NCBI RefSeq assembly: GCF_021134715.1
Contig: NC_060021.1
Location: 9,952,501 to 10,016,500, forward strand
DNA length: 64,000 nt
From: Daphnia pulex
Taxonomy: Eukaryota; Arthropoda; Branchiopoda; Diplostraca; Daphniidae
Direction of reading: 5' to 3'
Part shown: piece by piece, positions 1 to 19,286 of the stretch
Numbering within the stretch: position 1 is the first letter of the stretch
How the letters are laid out: every line of letters starts with the position of its first letter
Position numbers and translations under genes: made by a program
The notes under the pieces: model-generated
The model's database searches: none
The model's input: only the letters and a program-made list of their open reading frames with translations
What the model was told of the DNA's origin: nothing

Positions 1-1
1 G

Positions 2-190
2 AAATGTCAAACGGAGAACGATGCCGCGCTTCTACTCGAACGACCCGGTGAAGACATTTACATCGCTGTCGAAGTCAGCCCACCTGCTGGCCCAGAAGGT
101 TTAAAAGGGTTGAAAATCCGTCGTATATCGGGAGACTATGTCCGTTACGATCGTATATGTAATGAGCTGATTGCCTGTATCAGCATGTAA
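2..190 (+). CDS. C-terminal exon of a KA1-domain protein, probably a Ser/Thr kinase (partial)
   Basis: The window opens inside an exon whose second frame reads 62 residues to a TAA at 188-190. The tail has the form 'GLKIRRISGDYVRYDRICNE', which resembles the end of kinase-associated KA1 domains (MARK/PAR-1 proteins end GVRFKRISG..., MELK has a GDAW-Y-R stretch at the same place). A preceding 'YIAVEV' strand fits the KA1 beta-sheet. KA1 domains bind acidic phospholipids and restrain the kinase. The catalytic domain lies outside the window, so family membership (MELK, MARK or another CAMK-group kinase) cannot be decided. The first codon is incomplete and the upstream splice site is not visible. 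Confidence 0.55.
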   Translation, partial: KCQTENDAALLLERPGEDIYIAVEVSPPAGPEGLKGLKIRRISGDYVRYDRICNELIACISM

Positions 191-1294
191 AAACTAATCC
201 CATCCTATTCCTCTCGCGTGAGTATGTGGTCTCTATTTGTGTGATTGAATGACAAAACCTATCCATTTGAACGATAGCCTGGACGCGCTTGCTCTTGCAA
301 TCCATTCCGATCGTTAGCCGAAATTGAATGCGTTCAACGCGGTGTATATTTTGGTCAATTGTTTATGTGTGTGTGTGTGTCTGTGTGTGTGTATGCGAGT
401 GCGTGCGTGCCTGCGTTGTCAAATGTCGTCTCTGAAACCGTGCTAGTCGCAAGCAACCAGTTTGAGTGAGCCGTGTGTGTTACCTAATTTTGTTTTCTTA
501 TCATCATCATTGTTTTTTTGTTTTTTTAACATTTTTTCCAGTGATATGACAGGACATTCCCCGTCTTTACATTTCCCACCTTTCTGTTAAGTTTTTAACG
601 ATCGTCTATTTTAGTTGCTGAAAGGCAGGGCCTGCAATTTGCGACTTTATTTTGTTTTTTCCGTTGATTTTTTTTCTGTTGCACGATATTCATGAACGTC
701 TCTAATCAGAACGCATATTGAGACATGATTGCAGACATTTACGCAAAGCATTTATCTGTTATAAGCTAATAGGTCTGCGTCTGTCGATTTTGAGATATAT
801 TTTTCCCCTTCCATACGTATCGCTTGACAAATGGAGCTAGATTCTTGTCCCCTCTTTCCATAATATTCTTTCAAAATCAATACTTTATGCACTTTGAACG
901 TCGGGAAAATCGTTCACCTTCGCACACCGCATTCCGCTGTCTATGTGATTACTCAACAACAAACAGAATTCCGTTTGCAATGCCCCGAAGAGTCTAATGT
1001 TATTATTACGTCGTTATGATCGTTTCAAGGTAAAATTACTTTTCTGGAATGGGGGCGAAGGGGATGGAAAGAGGCAATTTATCGTATATAAATGTTGGGG
1101 GGAATTAAAAAAAAGAGATTTGATCCGGGAAGCTAAATATTCTCTCGTTTGGTGCCCGTCTAAAAATAAAACTTGTTTTTGTTTTTTTCCATGTATTTCT
1201 GATGGGAAATTTATGTAAAATGAAATATCACTGTACATCCACCACGAGAAAATTACAATTACATAGAACCGCCTGTACTGTGATGATTTACTTT
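191..1294. other. 3' untranslated and intergenic stretch between two convergent genes
   Basis: No coding exon is visible. The stretch is T-rich, with a GT microsatellite at about 365-393. A candidate AATAAA poly(A) signal on the plus strand lies at 1165-1170 and could end the KA1 gene, giving a 3' UTR of about 1 kb. NELF-E ends at 1295 on the opposite strand, so the two 3' ends face each other with little spacing. Confidence 0.5.
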
Positions 1295-2795
1295 TTAAAA
1301 CAATTCCTCTTCATATGTCACTAAATCGCGCTTATCTTTATAGGATCCTTTCTGAGAATTGCGAGCCGCTGAAATGGAGAAAACAAAAATAAATGACATT
1401 TCATCAAAACTAGAAAGCTCAATAAAATAAGGCTAACCTATTGTGGACCACGTAGCGGATGATGTTGCATCGTTTATAGGTTCGATGACAGGTTGACGCC
1501 TTGCGAGTGACACTTTTAGTTGAATACCGGATACCATGCTACCATTCATCTAGTATTCAGTCACAAAAGAAAAACAATGGCAGTGTATATCATTATTACA
1601 TTCGTCATAGGGGAAATTTTAGTGACGATAGAATCTGGTGCGCTTAACAACCTGGAACGCCTTTTTTAAATTTCGAAATAAATTTACTACGAGCCAAAAG
1701 TTCCCACTAGGTATATTGGGCAAGAAACTTGGTATAAAAATTCCCATTACGATTTGGTCAACTACTAAAGCATTTAAAACCCACAGGATTTTGTTTGTCT
1801 ATTTTAGTAAAATAGGCAAAAGTGAGGAGTAGATTTTTTAAGGGAATTCTCTATACATACTTCACTGATGGCTCTGTCTGCTGAAGTTGTTTTGTCGAAC
1901 GTAACGAACCCGCAACTGAGAACAAAAAGGTATTTAATATTTTGCTACTGTTTGCTTTAATAGAAGATATTACTTTTTCTCAATTTCCATTGAAATGTTT
2001 ACAACATTTCCAAAAGACTGGAAAGCTTTTTTGAGGATTTCTTCTGTAATGCTGTAGCCAAACACCTAAAAATGGCAAACAATGTGATTAATCAACACAT
2101 TTCATCAAAAATCTACAGCCAAGAAATGATTACATAAACTGTGTGCCCCACTGTAGGTTTCTGGTGCTTCACTGGAGAAATGGCAGGAGAGGTAGGTGTT
2201 TCTTTGGGGTTTGTTGGACTAATTGAAGCTGGTTCAGCATCTGATTCTCTTGAAGAAATGAAATTTTCATAGAGATTGGGAACCTAAGCAGAAAGGAGAA
2301 TGCTTGAACACAGTTATTTGGATTGGATAGTGTTGTTGTTACCTTGCTTTTGGTTCTAGCTTCATGTGTGACATGTTCTTCATTAGAAACCATACTTCCT
2401 TGACTTGAAGAAAACGGTTGGAATCCACTTGGTGCTCGATCAGAAGAGGAAAGTTTTCTTTCTAAGCCTCTTGATCTTTTGAATCCAGTAGTTTCTGTTT
2501 TCTCGCTAGGTTTTGGAATGGCTGAAATGGCTCCGGACTTCAAGAGCTTTTTAGCCACTTCTCTGGCGTCTCTTGCTTCTGCAGGTCTTTTGAGTGCAGG
2601 TGTTTTTTCTGGTTCTGGTTTGGGTGCTTTCAGTGCTTGCAAAGCTTTTTTCTATTTCCAGTATACTTCATTAGTAAAATAGTAAAAGGTATATACTATT
2701 TGCATGCAACCCACCTTCTTTTTAAGTTTTTGATATTTAGTTTGCAGCATTAATTCCTCTTCTGTCAAATTGGAGGGGAAATGAAGATAAACCAT
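1295..2795 (-). CDS. Nelf-E: Negative elongation factor E (NELF-E), complete, seven exons
   Basis: RNA-binding subunit of the NELF complex, which holds RNA polymerase II in promoter-proximal pausing in the nucleus. Coding exons, 5' to 3': 2795-2715, 2651-2343, 2283-2134, 2065-1974, 1915-1861, 1549-1438, 1368-1295. All junctions are GT-AG, phases agree, and the product is 290 residues. The N-terminus carries the family signature LTEEELMLQ...KLKKKKKALQAL and then VKSGAISAI-like and GFKRSRGLE motifs (residues about 60-85). One RRM covers about 177-255, with RNP2 at VYVFGY and RNP1 at NCGFVTFD. The long RD dipeptide tract of the human protein is absent, as expected for an arthropod. The start was chosen at MVYLHF because homologs begin there and the context AAAATGG is good. 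It lies head to head with cic. Confidence 0.95.
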
Positions 2796-5700
2796 TTTAT
2801 TAAGCGTTGACTTTGATTTTGTTCGTTCGTTTTGCAAATTTAACGTTAAATTTCGTTGTTGTTTACGCCGCCCAAGGACGAGTTGTAGATTTCGACGTTA
2901 GATGTCGCCTGTGGAATTCTTACGTAAATAACAATAGCAAGGGACCTGGTAACAGAACATTTTTTTTTCCCTCAAAAGGACCAATCCAATCACAAGTGTT
3001 TAGGTCACGTGTCTGAGCCTCGTAAACGGAAATTCCAGCCATTCACGATCCTTGGCCGCCGTAGCCGTCAGACGTGAGTATACCAAGGGGGAGAGAATAG
3101 ACAGATTCGAGTACGAGAAACTGGTGTAACGAGACTGTGTGTGTGTGTGTGTGTAGCTTGAATGAAAAATCGATCCATCTGCAGTTGCTGCTGTTCTCAT
3201 CATTCGTCGATACGAGCCTAGGTATAATTTACAGTGGTGATGTGTCAAGGTTACAAACATTTTTTCACACCTTTGTCTCCTACTTGATTCTTTTTATGGA
3301 TTGTGCAGGTGTGTAGTAGAGCCCGTCCGTTTGCCGGCCTCATGATAGTACAACACGATACACTACAGGCTAGGTGAGTAAAACTGTCAATAGTTGCGCA
3401 ATCTGTCTTTTATTTTCCAAAGTGCCGGCTAGCTAGAGAGTTTTTTCAACCCTCGAGTTATTCGAGAAACTTTCAAGGTTCTCTCCTTTCGAGTTAGGGA
3501 GAGACGACGATTCTTTTGTTCCATTTCGACTCGCATTTTCCCCCCTGGAAGTAGACACAGACACACAAAAAAGGGCAAAATAGTAGTAAAAATATAGTAG
3601 AGACACTTGCCCAGGAGAACCATCGAGTGGGCGGTGTAGTAGTAGTAGTATTATAGTAAGGTTCTTTCTCCCTCTTCTGGTTTGGGTTGGACACAACAAT
3701 GGGGACCCCCAGCCTCTTTTGAAAAGAAGTAAAAAGGGGAAAATGCTTTTTCCCCACCAACCCCTGTACAGGTTCTTTTTTCCCCTATTATTTTCGGTCA
3801 TGGTGGGAAAACAATTCAACTGAGAAAGACGACCAAAAAATGATGTGCCACAGTGCCAGTGTGTGTGTGTGATGAGGTCATAGTTGTTGATCAGAAGAAC
3901 ACAATTTCTGCCCTGTCATATTAATAAGAAATGGGCTGCTGCTGGCGTCTGAAAAATCAGTCGACTGGCGTGTAGTTCGGTCATTCTGTGAAAAAAAAAA
4001 AGTTTTTATTTTGGAAGATGTCGAGTGTAGTAGAATTGTAGGCGCGCGCCGACTCTGAATTTCTAGGACCCTCCCCATCCGCCATTCCGCCTGCAGCAGA
4101 GATAGGGCCCTGGTGAACCGGTATACACTCAGTCTTCATCTGGCCGTGTCGTCGTGCAGTGCAAGTGTTTGTGGCTCCCTCTTTCGCCGATAGTTTTGCC
4201 ATCGACCGTTTTACTTGGCCACATAATAATAATATCCACATGCTACCATGGAATGGAGGGTAAGGCTTACACAACTGCTGCCATTTTCTTGGTTTAACAC
4301 GACGAAAAAGCCCAACGAAAATTCTCCATTTTTTTCTCGTTGGCCGAGAGAGAATTGGGTGTGCTTTGTTGGCGTTTTGTGTGCGGTGGTGGCGCCATGG
4401 ACGGCCTTGACTCGATTGAGCTGCTCTTTCTTCGACTTGTCTAAACTTGGTGTGTTTGTGTGTGTGTGTGTGTGTGTGTTCAAACACGACAATCTCTTTA
4501 CCATTTCGCCGTGGTGGCCATCTTATATTTTATACATATGACGATCCAATCAGATTTGAATTTGTTTTTCTTGAAATGTCGTGAGCAATAGGAATGGGGT
4601 TATCAGCCGGGAGAAAGCTTAAGCAAACACATACACAGGTTGTGACGCCTACATCGGTGTGTGTGTGTGTGTAGGTGTACATTTTGGCGCATCCGGTTGT
4701 GGGGCCCACAACTTGATTATTTGCTTTAAACTCTGTTGTAGTACTCTCACATCAAAAGAGATACATAACTGGACCGCCCACTATTGTTATCCCCCCCCCC
4801 CTAACTTTCAGTTGGAAAATGTCACAGTCGGTCGAACGGATAGAAATTGAGGTTTTTCATTCGCCTTTATGATATGTTTTTGGAAGGCTAACGGGATGAA
4901 TTGCCAACTCACGGCCTTTCATCACAACCGCAGCAGCCCAAGCTTCTCTCTTTGTCCGGTCCCGTCACCTTTTTTTTCTTTTTCATATAAATTGTTTGTA
5001 TCTGGCAGCTATCCCATTGGCTCACGATGCCCATTTCCCCTCCTCTCTCAGTCTGTGTGTGTGCGTGTAGCGTAAGCAAACGACCTTGACAACCGGTACA
5101 CTCGAAGAACCATGTAGAGAGAAAGAGCTAGAGAAGCGAGTCCAAGGACCCGTGGAAGCCTCCTCCAGGGCGCGGAAGAAATTTTTCCCTTTTTATACTC
5201 TCCAAGATGGCCGAACTAAAAACAAAATCCATTGATGGATTCCTAGGTCGTGATGTTTTATGTATATAAAGAATCCACACGCGAGAACGTTAGTCTTTTT
5301 TGTTTTTTTCATTTCCTCCGGAATGCCACACGTCGCTCCTGAAACACACATTTTTTAACTATTTTTAGTGAGGGGGCTGTGTTTAACCTCTTTTCTCCCC
5401 TACTACTACTACTACGGTGCGCGCATTCATCACAGTGCAACAGCCTCTTCTCATTTACTACAAAGCCCGAAAGGCGCAGGGTCGAAAAGCCCTGTGGGAA
5501 GTTGAGCTTTGGCCTTGTGGCCGACCTTTGTCAAGACACACAGTGTCGACGACGACGACGTGCGTAACCCGACGAATACAGATGATGCGTGCTTTGGATA
5601 TGGATATTGTGTGGTCGCATGGCAACAACATTTTTTTTTCTATTTCTCGGTCTTTGATCGGCCACGTTACACCCGAGCCCCTTATCGCCCCTTTTTTTTT

Positions 5701-5868
5701 CTCTTATCTCAAATGTTTTTCCATGGCGTTGGATTTCTCTCTCTCTCCCCACCCAAAACGCTCAATATAAATGTGATGTCAATGTATATATTAACCACTC
5801 TAAAAAAACTTGTCTGTTTCTTATTTTTTAGGAGGTGAGAGCTTGCTGGCTACGTGAATGGCTAAACT
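2796..5868. other. Divergent promoter and 5' region between NELF-E and capicua
   Basis: About 3 kb with no convincing coding exon. It should hold the NELF-E promoter (near 2800-2900), the cic promoter and noncoding cic 5' exons. An acceptor (tttttttag) at about 5823-5830 precedes the cic start, so the start codon lies in a downstream exon and at least one 5' UTR exon is upstream. Microsatellites: GT at 3137-3154, 4449-4479 and 4658-4672; C-run at about 4791-4801. The region is rich in mixed low-complexity sequence. Short open frames here have no protein-like composition and were left out. Confidence 0.5.
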
Positions 5869-13504
<7,636 letters not shown>

Positions 13505-14802
13505 AAATTGTGTCAACTTCAAATAACCGCATAATGTCGATCTTGGGTGAACGAGACTGTTTTTTGGGTGACAATCACGCAACGTTATGGATATTAGTGT
13601 CTGATTTTTTTAATTGGGAAATTCAGCACGTAATACTCCCAGATACTCGCAAGGAGGATTTAAAAAAACAAAAAAAAAAGTTGTTGATTTCGTTTTTGAT
13701 TCTTTGATTTGTTAGGTTGATCATTTCACAATTTTTTAAATGGTATACAGCAAAAACCCTTTTGATGATTCTAGTGTTTCTTTTATGATTGAAAAATTCG
13801 TTTTTCCCTTGTTTCCTTGTTTTGGTGGTCATCACTGGAATAGGTCACATTTCTTTTTGGATAAAAATATTATCCTAATGTGCTCCCCCCAGGCTAGGAC
13901 AGTAAACAGGCAATTTTTTAAATTAATTTTTTTTTCCTCCCTCTTTAAAATGTATACACAGTTACTGTCATTGGTGGTGTTGTTCACGAGACGCGATTGC
14001 TGCACATTTCAAATTTTGATTTCCAGTTCTCTCTATTATACTATTTTTTTCTGTCACGTTGATGTTTGTCAGGATGGCACAAAAAGGTTTCTATGTGTTG
14101 TTGTTCCCTTGTGAGAACGCTCGATACCATAATATGTTGATGACAAATTAACTGAACGACTTAGAGTTCATTTCATGGTTTCTCTCCTGACGGCTTGGCT
14201 GCCGTTTTGACGGGAAAAATTTAGCTGGCGGTACGGTAAAGGGACTTCAAAAGCCACTATATACTTGACACTTGAGTGTGCGTCTGTGTATGTCATTTGT
14301 TCTTTTGTTTCCCACCTGGCCGTTACTTTTTTTTTCCCCCGTCTTGATGAAACCTTTCTTCTGTTTGTTTTTAATATTATATATTTAAACTGTGATAGCC
14401 CTTGTATGACTTCAACTTCGTCTGTGCGCTGTTAAGTGTTATAGAGATGCCGAGTACGTGCGCCATGGTATACAGTATTTGGATTTGGAATGTTGAACCA
14501 TAAACGCTGATTAACTTTGAGGAAAAAATAATACAGATTTTTTGGAAAAAATTCTCTTTTACCTTAGAGACAATTGTGGCTCGTCGATCAAACGTTTCAA
14601 ATAATTGGTAACTGTAGTTTGATTGTTGACAGTGAAAATCTAATCTACTAAGAAGAAAAGACATTGGCCGTTAAGACCCACCTTGGAATTTGGATCGAAA
14701 CATGTACGTAGGCTTTGGTGATTTATTTTTTATAACCCACACGTCTGAATCATTTAACGATCCACCTCCGCCCAGAACAAACGCATTTTTCAGTCTGATA
14801 CC
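13505..14802. other. cic 3' UTR and serpin upstream region
   Basis: AT-rich stretch without coding exons; it presumably holds the cic 3' UTR, but no single poly(A) signal stands out. Just before the serpin start, a pyrimidine-rich acceptor-like cag ends at about 14792, which suggests either a 5' UTR intron or a TCAGT-type initiator immediately upstream. I cannot separate the two from sequence alone. Confidence 0.4.
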
Positions 14803-16390
14803 ATGACAAAGTTATGTCTGCCCTTTATATTTCTCAGTTGGACCGTCCTCGTCAATGCTATCGAGGCTAGTAATTGCACCACTGACAGCAATTTCTCTAC
14901 TTCCTTGGCGAAATTCTCCGTATCTCTCTACCAGGTAAAAATATTTAATGTTATAATCAGATTAGAGAATAATTTTAAAACTTTAAACTCAATGCTTTTA
15001 GGCTACTTCTAACAGTATTGGAAAATATGACAATCTCGTATTATCGCCGTCCAGTATTTCTCTGGTTTTAGCCATGGCGTTGATTGGAGCGCGAGGTAAC
15101 ACTGCCAAGCAAATCAAAGAAGCGTTTCATGTGACTACCCAAGATGACGAGACGATTGCTTGCAATATTGGCGCCTTAAACAGACCAACTCAAGTACTAG
15201 CTATTTGCTATATTTATAAAATGAAACTCAATGAATATCAAATATTATGTACGGCGAATGCAATAAGGGAAGTGGCGTTACTCTGTCAACCGTGAATCGT
15301 GCCCTGGTTTCAGATGACTTTCGCTTGACGGAATTCTTCCGTTCAACGTTACAGAATCAATTTTCTGCTACGGTAGAAAACGTCAACTTTTCTCTTCCTT
15401 CCACTCTAGAAGCAATTAATAAACAAATCGAAAAGTTAACCAACGACAAAATAAGAAATTTAATTCCTAAAGGTATGAGTACTTACTTTCCACCACCTAT
15501 AAATCAAGCTAAATATTTATTTCTAATTCATTTTCCATTTCAGATTCTCTTGGGGCTTCCACCAAACTGATTCTGTTGAATGCCATCTATTTTAAGGGCA
15601 ACTGGCTCAAAGCTTTTGATTCCACTAAAACCAGAGTCAGACCTTTTTATGTCAGTCCCAACCACAAGCCAATACTAACAAAAATGATGGCCAGTCGAAA
15701 TTATTTTCGCACAGCGTTTATCAAAGAAGCAAATTTGCGAGCTCTCGAGTTACCTTATTCGGTAATATATTTAAAATATAGCTAGATAGTTTAATTGTGT
15801 ACCGTTATCATTTTCGCCGATGGCTATAATAATGAATCGACATTTTCACTTTTTAGGGCTCGCAATTCAGTATGGTTATTCTTCTACCAAACCAACTTAA
15901 TGGATTGACTCATCTGGAATCTTCATTATCTCCTAAACTCCTCAGCCTTATTGATAGCAAATTGAACAAAATTCAAATGGACGTCGTTATTCCGAAATTC
16001 AAACTCGAATTTTCCCCTGATCTTAAAAGTGTCTTGAGAAGTGTTGGTATAGTTGATTTATTCAATACCGATGCTGATCTCTCCAAAATTTCAGGCTCTA
16101 AAGAATTGTTCGTCTCCGATGCTTTCCACCGAACGATTATTGAAGTAAATGAAAAAGGAACTGAAGCTGCCGCTGCTACAGGTAATAATCGAGTGTAAAT
16201 TGGAAAAGTACAAGGTTTTGTTCTAATATTCATTATTATTGCAGCATTCAGGTTTATAGCACGGAGTTTCAGGCGAACTCCATTTATTCCAAAATTCGTT
16301 GCTGACCATCCATTCATTTTTCTTATCCGTGACAACAGGAAAAATACGATTCGATTCGTGGGGCGCTTCTGTAAACCGGAAAAAAATTAA
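14803..16390 (+). CDS. Secreted inhibitory-type serpin, complete, six exons
   Basis: Serine protease inhibitor of the serpin fold. Exons: 14803-14934, 15002-15193, 15268-15472, 15544-15761, 15857-16181, 16245-16390; 405 residues, the normal family length. A hydrophobic signal peptide occupies residues 1-19. Family motifs: LVLSPSSISLVLAMALIGARGNT; NAIYFKGNW; the hinge EVNEKGTEAAAAT (about 345-357); and FVADHPFIFLIRDN near the C-terminus. Counting from the hinge (Glu at P17, Gly at P15, Thr at P14, four Ala at P12-P9) puts Arg364 at P1 and Ser365 at P1', the same spacing and residues as antithrombin. This predicts trypsin-like targets, for example clotting or phenoloxidase-cascade proteases. 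The exon 3 acceptor at 15266-15267 is weak in pyrimidines and is the least certain junction. The closely spaced next gene lies downstream on the same strand. Confidence 0.92.
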
Positions 16391-16570
16391 AACATCAAAA
16401 ATCTCCGAAACATATTTTCTTGTTAATTCGATTTTGATCACAGCCTCCCATTTAAATCCTACCACTAGTTGCACTTATCGTACGCTAGATGGGTCTGATA
16501 AAAGAAAAACAATATAAACAAACACTGTGCGTTCATAGCGGTTTACTTCGTTGTGCGTGTGTTGATCAAA

Positions 16571-18129
16571 ATGTTTTTACTTCATCAATTGAATGGAAAA
16601 CGATTATTACTGGTTGGTGAAGGCAACTTTTCCTTTACAATATCATTACTTCTGAAAATCTCTGGAAAAAAATCAACAAGGTTGTCGACATCACCTAGTA
16701 TAATATCATCTTGCTTTCAAAAGTATAGAGATCTTTCTTGCTCTATCAAAGAGAATGCCAGATTTGCGTGTAACCTAGGTAAGATAATTAATGTATAGTA
16801 AGTTGATACAGCTTTTAATGTAAAATTTCGTACACAGGAGCTGAAATTTGGTTTGGCGTGGATGCAACAATTTTGCACCAACACGAGAAATTCAAGAATG
16901 AACTATTTGATTACATTGTATTTAATTTCCCTCATGTTGGAGGAAAAATGAAACTACATCTAAATCGCCTGTTGCTCAAAAATTTCTTCACAAGCGCCAA
17001 CTTATTGTTAAGTGAGGAAGGGAAAATATTAGTTACATTATGCAAAGGACAGAGTGGAACACCATATGACACAGAAAGAAAATATGGAGACACATGGCAA
17101 ATTATTGAAATGGCAACTTATGGAGAACTCATACTTAATGAAGTCCATCCTTTTCGCTCATCTGACTGGCCAGTGTACAATTCAAATGGTTACCGAAGTC
17201 TAGAAAAAGGATTTCAACTGGACGAAGCTCTTACTTTCATCTTTGTAAGGAGGCCCTTAAGTATTCAATGTCAAGCCACAATCAACAAGGAAGAATTCGA
17301 CCATCTACACTGCCCCTATGTTCAAAACCATTTGGACCAACTAGAAAATAATATTTTTGAAGAAATTCCTCTTTTTTATCCCTTCTTCAGAAGAAAAAAG
17401 GATGCATTTAATGTGTGCAGAACTCTGAAAACTGCTTGCCTTTGTCAACACAACGCAACCATCGATTGGTGGGAAATAGTTCTTAGTGAGAAAAAAGACT
17501 ATGATATAATGTGCTGCTTGTTGTGTTATTCATGTTGGCAAATGCACTCTAATGCAAGTGCAAATCCCGTTCAAAAAGTAATTGTAATGAATTGTACAAC
17601 AGAAGTTGATGATTCATTGCTTTCCTTCCTTCGTCGTCGGTGCGCTCAACAAGTAGAAGAAGATTCGTCAATTATTCACTTCGTAGAAACGGGAAATTCT
17701 CTGAAAATCGCCACAGTTTTCGCTAATGAGGACAAGACATTCACCGTAGCTATTTATGTCGATGCGTTTCTTCAGCTAGGAGCAAACTTTGTTGATCCTG
17801 GGCTTTCTTTCCCTTTAAAATCTGATTGGTTGACGTCAAACAAGTCTTTATATCCACCAGTATGTTTTCACGATCTCTGCTTTTGGATATCGGACGATTT
17901 TTCACCAAAACATTTTGCTTGTGCACTATTCTATGTTGCAGGAAAGATTGTTAAGAGTTTTAAACTCATTGATGAGTATTTTTGTTCAATCAAAAACAAA
18001 AAAAGTTTATGTTATCGAATTGAGTATCAATCGCTATTTCAAGCTTTAAGTCCACAAAAAGCCTTTCATGTCCAAACAAATTTAATAAAGCCCTTTTTGG
18101 AAGCCTGCCTTGGTGTAACAGTCCGTTAA
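16571..18129 (+). CDS. FDXACB1-like protein: BMT5-type methyltransferase domain plus FDX-ACB domain
   Basis: Two exons, 16571-16778 and 16838-18129, 499 residues. The start MFLLHQLNGKRLLLVGEGNFSF is the glycine-rich SAM-binding motif of the DUF2431/BMT5 rRNA uridine methyltransferase-like family (LLVGEGNFSF, residues about 12-22), followed by LGAEIWFGVDAT and DYIVFNFPHVGG, also typical of it. Residues about 407-499 (LYPPVCFHDLCFWISDDFSP... KSLCYRIEYQS...LGVTVR) form a ferredoxin-fold anticodon-binding domain like the C-terminus of phenylalanyl-tRNA synthetase. This is the layout of metazoan FDXACB1, whose biochemical role is not settled. The product is shorter than the human protein as I remember it. 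The ATG at 16571 was chosen because the six preceding in-frame codons begin with GTG rather than ATG. Confidence 0.88.
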
Positions 18130-18553
18130 CGCCTTATCCGTTAACATTTCATGTACGATGCAAATCACACCTTTCTTGTAGTGCTGTCCTATGCACGCAT
18201 TACACATACATTGTGTGTCTTTTTTATTTGTTGATAACTTTCAAATTGGTGTGCCCTTTACTGCCGGATCTTCTGTTCGTAATGCACTGTAAATATTTGA
18301 ATTTTGCGCCAGAGATGGCTCCATCCTGTGTTAAAAATTAGAACTGCGCTGCACGACTGGCCCGCTAGTTTCCCTCCGGGCATGGAATGTGTTTTGTTTC
18401 GTCTGCATTGGATTTTTCGTTAGATCTCTCCTGACTAAAAAAAAACAAGTACTTGTTTTCTCGTAGGATTGTTATTTTGGTTGTGTTAATTGTTTTTATA
18501 AACGATGTCGATCGAATTTGAAAAAAAGCAAGACGGTGTTGCATGGTGTGTGA

Positions 18554-19159
18554 CTTGGAAAACGTGAAAACGTGAAAGTTCCTAAGGTAAAAAAATATTG
18601 TAATTCAAGTGTGAATAGTGTTTGCTTCAATGCACTCGAGCAACTGTAGAAAGTGTTTGTCGAGCAAACGAACTGCGATGTCGAATTCTTGTTCTAGGAC
18701 GAGGAGAAAATCGGTGGCCATATTTCCATCTTGGCAGCCAGAAGTTTCGTTTTCTCTGTCATGTTTTACCACAACCTTCAGGAGTCCAAAAAAGTCTTCG
18801 TCCAAGACATCCGGCCACAGATTTTCAAGGAGATGCTACATTACATTTACTCCGGCCAGACTTTGGCTCCTTTGACGGACGCCATCGCTCAACCCCTGTT
18901 CGTAGTTTCAGACAAATACGATATCGAGGACCTGAAGGAGAAGTGCGTCCGTTATCTGCTGAGAAGCGTTCGGAAGAGTAATGCCGTTGACTTGTTGGTC
19001 TGGGCAAATCTTCATTCGGTGGAGAAAATCCAAGAAGCAGCTCTTGACTTTGTGGCTGGAAATTTCAAAACCATTTGTCAATCGAATGAATGGGAGAACC
19101 TGATGAAGAACTATCCGGAGCTTGGATTCCTGGTGACTCGACGTTATGCAGCTGTTTAA
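18554..19159 (+). pseudogene. SPOP/roadkill-like BTB-BACK gene interrupted by two in-frame TAG codons
   Basis: A continuous frame encodes most of a BTB/POZ domain and a BACK-like tail: KVFVEQTNCDVEFLF, stop, DEEKIGGHISILAARS, then SVMFYHNLQESKKVFVQDI, FKEMLHYIYSGQ, VVSDKYDIEDLKEKCVRYLL and WANLHSVEKIQEAALDF. These match arthropod speckle-type POZ proteins, substrate adaptors for cullin-3 ubiquitin ligases. TAG codons sit at 18647-18649 and 18695-18697, in frame with homology on both sides. No MATH domain is visible upstream. The second TAG sits in an acceptor-like context (cttgttctag), so a spliced gene starting at 18698 is possible, but the contiguous CDVEFLF argues against it. The frame after 18698 is intact to the stop at 19157-19159, so decay is recent or the gene still functions in an altered form. 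Confidence 0.7.
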
Positions 19160-19255
19160 GAAATACGCCAGCCGAAGAGTTTTGTATAACTTAAAATGGT
19201 CAGACATTTGGCGTTTATTTGTGTAATGTTAAATGTTTGAAGATATTTCATCGAT

Positions 19256-19261
19256 AATAAA
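19256..19261 (+). terminator. Candidate AATAAA poly(A) signal of the BTB gene
   Basis: AATAAA lies about 95 bp after the BTB stop codon, followed by a T-rich stretch. The signal is intact although the reading frame upstream is interrupted. Confidence 0.5.
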
Positions 19262-19286
19262 GACGATTTCTTTTTTTACTTAAATT

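Noticed and set aside
3429-3819. Overlapping minus-strand frames upstream of cic
   Set aside because: Simple-sequence composition, no splice-supported continuation and no family match.
15193-15295. Serpin reading straight on from exon 2 into the following intron
   Set aside because: The continued frame lacks serpin motifs, whereas the exon beginning at 15268 restores VTLSTVNRALV in phase.
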